From contig RSEE01000005.1 of assembly GCA_003971905.1 (NCBI GenBank), positions 310,001-374,000 of the forward strand: DNA of 64,000 bases. Direction: 5' to 3'. Numbering within the stretch: position 1 is the stretch's first letter; each line of letters starts with the position of its first letter. Both the position numbers and the translations under genes were made by a program. The notes beneath the pieces were generated by a model. That model made no database searches. It was not told the origin of the DNA and saw only the letters and a list, made by a program, of their open reading frames with translations. This document shows positions 59,049 to 64,000 of the stretch, in pieces. This DNA is from Moniliella sp. 'wahieum' (Eukaryota > Basidiomycota > Moniliellomycetes > Moniliellales > Moniliellaceae).

Positions 59049-59440
59049 TCAGAATGCAAAGTCTGACTGCGCGAGGACAACAACGGACGAGGTGTCCTGT
59101 TGAATGTGGAGCCACCTCGCGGTCAAACTGTTTTGCGATGAGCGGAAGCGATGTGGACGTCCACTGCTCCGAGCTGTGAACCAATCAAAGAAAAAAAAAC
59201 TGTCAGTACCAAACCAGAAAAAGAATGCAAGCTGTTTCATGCAATGACCACGTACCTAGCAAACTCTTGTTCAATGTGGAAGTGGTTCGGATCAGCCGCA
59301 TTGTGGAACACCTTGAATTTGATGTTCCCCTGCTCTTGCGTCCGGATCTTCTCCGCCAGCTCCGACAGAAGTTGAACAACTTTGTCGCGTTTGCCGGGAA
59401 GAGCAGTGAAGGAAGTGAAAAGAACTTTGGAATAGGTCAT
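59049..59440 (-). CDS. ABM-domain protein (antibiotic biosynthesis monooxygenase-like fold)
   Basis: A small ferredoxin-like dimeric protein of the ABM superfamily, whose members include quinol monooxygenases and proteins of unknown role. The start at 59440 gives MTYSKVLFTSFTALPGKRDK, then VVQLLSELAEKIRTQEQGNI and KFKVFHNAADPNHFHIEQEF. This is the typical strand, helix (A-x-P-G-K-R-D), strand pattern with the F-E-Q-E-F/Y block. An intron from a GTACGT donor to a CACAG acceptor (about 59175-59263) leads to VDVHIASAHRKTV (family D-x-H-x-x-S-x-H) and, in the frame ending VVVLAQSDFAF, a stop at 59049-59051. About 95 residues is normal. Its substrate cannot be predicted. Confidence 0.78.
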
Positions 59441-59532
59441 GATGGAGGGTGGGTGGGATGTAGGTTGGGAAAGAAGAAAAGTCGGTATAGATGCGTGTTA
59501 TAGGAAAACAAGTGCCAGCACGGGGGGGGGCT

Positions 59533-59540
59533 CTTATATA
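59533..59540 (-). promoter_or_regulatory. TATA box (TATATAAG) of the ABM-protein gene
   Basis: On the minus strand TATATAAG lies 93 bp before the start codon at 59440, with a G/C homopolymer just downstream. Confidence 0.6.
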
Positions 59541-60436
59541 TTAGCGCCCGCACGGTTGGTGCTGGGGACCAAGCGGGGCACGGGCCATTTTGAGGCCAAG
59601 TTCAGCCTGATGTGGGTGGAGGTACTATACAAAGCTGAGGGCCACAGACACGCCTCTCGCCTCCATCGGACCAGTATGGGAAAACGAAAATGGCTGGTGT
59701 GGCGGTACTCGTGGGCAGGGGCGCTGAGGGCAAATATTATATGAGGGTTGGGGGACCCATCCATGGCCCGCCCCCGCTTCGTATTTGTCGTGGCATCTTA
59801 CCTCCGCATTTTGCGGCCTGTGCGCGACAACACATGGCGGCCCATGCGTCACGCTCCTGTCCTCAGGCTGAGCGCTCAGGCTGAGCTGAGATGCGTCAAC
59901 GTCGTCAATGACGTGAACGGCTCAGCCTGAGCGCAGACGAGCTGGTGTGGTCCTCAGCTTTGCTACCCAACTCTCGTTGAACAGTTCAACTTTAACCATT
60001 GCATTTCATGCTTGCCCCCACAGCCCCCACCCTCCCTCTTTTGCACAGGAATAAGGTTTCGGCGGAAAGTACCTGCGCTCGCCATCGCTTCGAATGGGGG
60101 AAGGTTCTGCTGTCTTCGAGACTGCGGTGTACGTAGAACAATATATTCAGACACTATAGTAACGCGTAATGAGATGTGTGCGCAACCAGCATACAACTTG
60201 TCCAACCTGTCGTTCGAGTTGGTCTCAACATCTACGGTAGCGGTATATGATACTTGAGCTGATGCAGCCACAGGGCCCGCATGTACCATCATATGCATGG
60301 GGGGTGAGCGTTGAAACAAGAGATCAGAGAGGTGAGAGAGCATGTGGAGTCGTGTCGAAGCAAGGACTCAAGAGTCCATATGAGAAAACCCAAGAAAGAA
60401 GAGGTGCATGGGCATGGGCCTTAGCTGGTCACCTCC
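59541..60436. other. Intergenic; no gene seen
   Basis: Promoter flank of the ABM gene, then a CTCAGGCTGAGC repeat cluster at 59865-59935, GAACAGTTCAAC near 59980, and AT-richer DNA with short frames. Confidence 0.5.
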
Positions 60437-61680
60437 TTACGGGCTGGTCGCGTTGAATTCGGTGTTGAAGACAATGTCCCAAATCATGGACGTGACACCA
60501 ACCCGAGCTCGTAGTTCTTGTAATGGTGTCGAGGTGGAATCGTTTCTGTGCCATGACATAGGAAGGCAGCCGAGAGTGGTGCAACGCCCAGTGCATCGTG
60601 TCGTATCCGACATAGGAGACGAAGGCACCCGCAATAATCCCATTGGCAAATGCGGTAGGCAACACCATGTGAGCAAATCTGGTGAAGGGAGCTTGAAGCG
60701 TAAAAAACAGCACGGGCGGCATCACCAGCCGCAAGCCATCCATAGGGAGGTAATGGTGCACGCCATGCAACAGGAATGAAGAAGTAGGAATGCGGGGCGA
60801 TCGGGAAGGAGGGCATCGACGTGGAAGAGGAACCGATGCAAGCCATATTCCAGTGTCCACATAAGGATGCCACTGAAGCAAGCAACCAAGAGACTAACCC
60901 ATGCCGCGGGCGAGGCATACGGGACTAGCCGAAGGTAAGCGAGCCAACAGGCGGGGACGTTGAAGCAGAGGGGACGGAAGCATACTAAATTGACAGAGCG
61001 CCCGCGCCGCCAGGGTAGCAGCGATGGGCAGCCAATCAGTGGCCGGAACGAACCACTTGGTTTTGGTAACATCTCGAGGTACCATGGCCAAAGAGCGGAG
61101 CCGAACCCTTGACATGACGAGGAATGTGAACCTGCTCGAGATAGAATGTTTTGTCAAAGTTGGCGAACCACACTTGCGGAATCAAAGGCTTGGTGGATCA
61201 AGGAACTGATGCTGTTGCAGATCTTTTGCCGTGTCGTATTATCGGGGCAAAAGTCCTCGGTGATAACGATTTCCTCGTCCTTGCCACTAAAGTCTCCACC
61301 GCGCACCCCACCATACTTCTTGAGCGTCTCGACGTCCACGCCTGAGGCCGCATTTGGGCCAGCGTGGAGGTCTGCTGCTGCTTGGCTTTCGCTAGGTCAT
61401 CGCCGAGGCGAGGCGACCGATAAAGTACTCTTCCAGCACAGCGTACGCTGCCTCTGAGTGCTCGTGGATCTGCGGGTCGGCCATGGCGCCAGTCAGGTCC
61501 TTTCCGCATATGGAAGCAGCAGGTCATCACCCCCAGGGTGATCCTGGACGAATGGGGTCACGTCAAAGACGCGGTCGCCGTGCACAACCCCAGTCATCCA
61601 GCGTTGCATGTGCCAGCAACGTCCTCGGCGCTGAAGAGGCGCACACGGCGGCGCGGCGCGGCATCGGTATTGGTGGCCAT
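60437..61680 (-). CDS. Fatty-acid 2-hydroxylase with cytochrome b5 domain (Scs7/FA2H)
   Basis: The enzyme adds the 2-hydroxyl group to the very-long-chain fatty acid of ceramide in the ER. The start at 61680 gives MATNTDAAPRRRVRLFSAED. The N-terminal cytochrome b5 domain has an H-P-G-G-D-D heme-ligand block (about 61520) and EHSEAAYAVLEEYFIGRLAS. A linker DKTFYLEQVHIPRHVKGSAP is typical of Scs7. The membrane hydroxylase part has WTLEYGLHRFLFHVDALLP (H-x-x-x-x-H), LLHGVHHYLPMDGLRLVMPP (H-H-x-x-P-M-D), YVGYDTMHWALHHSRLPSY and KRFHLDHHYKNYELGLGV, supplying the clustered di-iron histidines. The end EFNATSP sets the stop at 60437. Several one-base frame changes are present. Both domains and the full histidine set are intact. 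Confidence 0.92.
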
Positions 61681-62033
61681 GAATGGAGGGAGATGGAGGG
61701 GGTGGTGATGGTAGGATGGAAAGGGGAGAAGGAGAGAAGGGATAGAGAAGGGCCGGGTGTAACTAGCTGGTTGGCCAAGGGGCCAGCCGCACTGGGTGTT
61801 ATAGTATGGCCTGCGCTGCAGTCTGCCCATTTTTGTCATGGGCCGAACAGGCGCGCTCGCGCAGTGCGCTGCACCGCGCCACTGTTTGCCCCGCAGACAC
61901 GCGTTGTGCGGCCCTGCCTTGCGCGCTGCCACCTCACACGCGGCGAGCCCCAATATACCCCACCCGCGCGGTGCGGCCCAGCAGGGGACACAGCGCCTGC
62001 GCCTGCTGCGCCTCTCGCCCCTTCTCCCCATTA

Positions 62034-62068
62034 TGCATCGTCGATCATTAATCATGCATTAATCATCC
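62034..62068. repeat. ATCGATC / ATTAATC motif cluster upstream of Scs7
   Basis: GCATCGTCGATCATTAATCA and ATGCATTAATCATCC form a cluster about 355 bp upstream of the Scs7 start, and a GACCATCGACCATCG cluster follows at 62180-62210. Confidence 0.65.
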
Positions 62069-62275
62069 GCGGCGATGGGCGCATTGGTCAAGATCGCCCG
62101 ACTCGTACCGCGCCGTACCCTGCCCAAATACTTCCGTCGCCCATCCCAGGCCATCCCCCCATCATGCATCAGGCCTCATCGACTATCGACCATCGACCAT
62201 CGACCCATTCTACGCCCAAACCTCGTCTCGCGCGGCAAAAGAGCCAGATCGTTGAAGTTGAACGTCAACCTTGAA

Positions 62276-62513
62276 GAGCTTGAAGCTTGAAGCTTGAAGC
62301 TTGAAGCTTGAAGCTTGATTAATGATTGCCCACAGCATCGCTGACATGCGTCTACTTTTCCTTCCTGTACTGCTGTATACCCAGAGGTCCCACATCCTGC
62401 ACCATACACCCACGCATGCCAGATCCCAGTGGGATCTGTCTGAGACGACTTGTTGGTTTTTCGTATTGCGCTCGTGTTCTTCATCCATCTTCGAGCTTCA
62501 AGCTTCAAGCTTC
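62276..62513. repeat. AGCTTGA arrays in inverted orientation
   Basis: Six head-to-tail AGCTTGA units at 62276-62318 face three TTCAAGC-type units at 62492-62513, about 175 bp apart. The two arrays are complementary and could pair as a hairpin. Shorter versions of the word lie near 27943-28015, 33534 and 44990. Confidence 0.7.
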
Positions 62514-63133
62514 ACCCGACGGCGAGAATCATGTTAATGATGCATCATGCATCCATCATGCACATGTGGAGTTGCAATGGGCAGACAGTGCAATGAACGT
62601 TTGAACCTCCCTTCTCTCTTCGCGGTGAGTTTCTTTTTATCTGAAGCGATGAATACACGCTGCTGGACGCGACCACCATTGACGCGACCGAGACGCGAGG
62701 CTGACCTGCGCAGCGGAGTGGCAGGTAGGGAGGCCAAGAGGACCAAGCAACATGCAACCACCAGAGAAAAAAAAGGTGCAACAGGATTGAACGTGTTGGA
62801 CCGCCGCACCGCCGCAACGTCGCAAACGCACAATAAGGGGGGGAAATCGGAATGAACGATGTCTTCGCCATTGATTCGCAGTTCTACGCATGGTATCAGA
62901 TACGCTCCTATCGTCAATTGTCGGTACAGCAAAAGCAACAGGCTAGGTTCCATCCAGAGGGACCAACTGAATGTTCCAGTGCTTGTAGCGCCATGACTAG
63001 CAAGCATGACTAGGGGGGTACACATTGGACCCTAGGCTATTGTACAGAGTAGCAGGAGATGGATGTGTCTCTGCGCATGGTACACGTTGGTACGCGCGGG
63101 TACGTGTCAGGCTCACGACACGGGGAGGTACGG

Positions 63134-64000
63134 TCAGTTGGGGCAGAAGCGGCAGAAGGGCAAGAAGGAGTGGAAAGCGGGGCATCGACAAAGTGGCAGG
63201 AGCTTGCCGAGAAGAAGCAGGATCCTGGGTCGGATGAAGAGACGGATGCAGCTGCCCAATCCCATGGGAGTGGAGCCGTGCCAGGTAGGCGGATGAAGAT
63301 CCGACAAAGTAATGTTGCTGGCGGGAGAAGCGTTGCGTTCGTCGGGCAAGCGCTGTCCGAGTCCCCCAAAAAAGGCTGTCACCGCAATCAGCTTGTGACG
63401 AAAACTCATGCTCCACCACCACCTGGGAATAGTTCAGCCCTTCCTCTTCCGCATCCGATTGCTCTGCGTCGGCGGGGATGCCTTCCCCCTTTGCGCGAGG
63501 TGCCCCCCGAGGAGGAACGGCCTGGCATGCCGCTCCAACCATGCGACCCAATTCGGCCAAGTCACCCAGATGGGTGTTGCGAGGTATAAAAGGGCAACGT
63601 TGCGTACGCCAAAACAATCAAGAAAGAGTGACAGTTCCTCTCCACCAAGAGGGGCAAGACGGCTGAGACGGTAAAGCCCTTTTTCCTCTTGAACTGTCTT
63701 GGTATCCGAAGATGCAACAGCAGGCGCCGGGGAGGTAGAGACGCCGGGGCCTGGCGGGGGCCAATCGCCCCTCGATTGGCCCAGGCTCGGCGGGCTCTCC
63801 AACTGCGCTTCCTCGATCGGTTCTTTTGGATGATCGGACAAAGGATTGCCACTAGCTCCGGAACTGGCCATGCCTTTCGCTCCTTTGCACGTTGACGCTT
63901 GGCCTTACGCTTCTCGGCAGCAGAAAGGTGGCCGTGATGCTCATTAGGCTGGGGGGGAGACAGTGGCGCTGGCTCCGGCGCATCTTGTACACGAAGTGTG
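63134..64000 (-). CDS. Uncharacterised protein, partial at the right edge
   Basis: The gene enters from the right edge on the minus strand: QDAPEPAPLSPPQPNEHHGH is followed by a very basic LSAAEKRKAKRQRAKERKA segment, a possible nuclear signal. Then a Pro/Ser-rich region SLGQSRGDWPPPGPGVSTSP, and an acidic stretch ADAEQSDAEEEGLNYSQVVV. In other frames there are hydrophobic segments (RHKLIAVTAFFGGL and FIRPRILLLLGKLLPL) that may be membrane helices or frame artefacts. The end is uncertain; the frame I prefer stops at 63134. I recognise no family. Confidence 0.35.

Noticed and set aside
62640-63025. Overlapping frames on both strands
   Set aside because: No frame has protein-like composition and there is no sign of splicing or homology.

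Overview
The window looks like nuclear DNA of a GC-rich, intron-poor fungus. A basidiomycete, most likely in Ustilaginomycotina, is my best guess; this is an inference from the Cdc37, Spg1/Tem1, Hsp104 and PRMT5 sequences, the short (50-82 nt) sparse introns and the gene spacing, not from any marker gene. Almost every protein-coding gene is a recognisable single-copy housekeeping gene, yet nearly all change reading frame one or more times by one base or so. The frames agree with the families on both sides of each break, so I read these as uncorrected indels in the assembly rather than gene death, and I give gene limits across the breaks.

Layout. 0-5.4 kb: a possible C-terminal scrap of a Sec1/Munc18-like protein, a glycogenin, a mitoribosomal mL49 protein and an Mpv17/Sym1 protein. 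7.9-9.7 kb: a sugar porter. 10.9-19.3 kb: a multipass membrane protein, the Hsp90 co-chaperone Cdc37, the disaggregase Hsp104 (with heat-shock-element-like repeats upstream) and Lto1. 19.5-23.5 kb: an F-box protein, mitoribosomal mL54 and the Spg1/Tem1 GTPase. 24.6-31.2 kb: an amino-acid permease and a vacuolar endopolyphosphatase. 34.3-43.9 kb: a Zrc1-type zinc transporter, PRMT5/Skb1 and Nop9. 47.7-50.5 kb: a small secreted cysteine-rich protein and a perilipin-like protein. 52.4-64 kb: an unrecognised long gene, ribosomal protein eS7, an ABM-domain protein, the fatty-acid 2-hydroxylase Scs7 and an unrecognised gene running off the right edge.

The genes do not form one pathway. Local themes are protein quality control (Cdc37 next to Hsp104), translation and ribosome assembly (mL49, mL54, eS7, Nop9, Lto1), cell-cycle control (Spg1 and PRMT5/Skb1) and reserve metabolism (glycogenin, polyphosphatase, perilipin-like).

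The long intergenic stretches are the less ordinary part. They carry (i) two copies of a 116-117 bp terminal-inverted-repeat element, (ii) an AT-richer repeat with an 89-codon open frame and three weaker relatives, (iii) several short coding-like pieces ending in a stop codon, and (iv) simple interspersed motifs (ATCGATC, GTTGAACG, CTGAGCG, AAGCTTGA, ACTAGT) that recur between genes, the ATCGATC type mostly just upstream of gene starts. I found no CRISPR array, rRNA gene, intact tRNA gene, retroelement or secondary-metabolite cluster that I could support.
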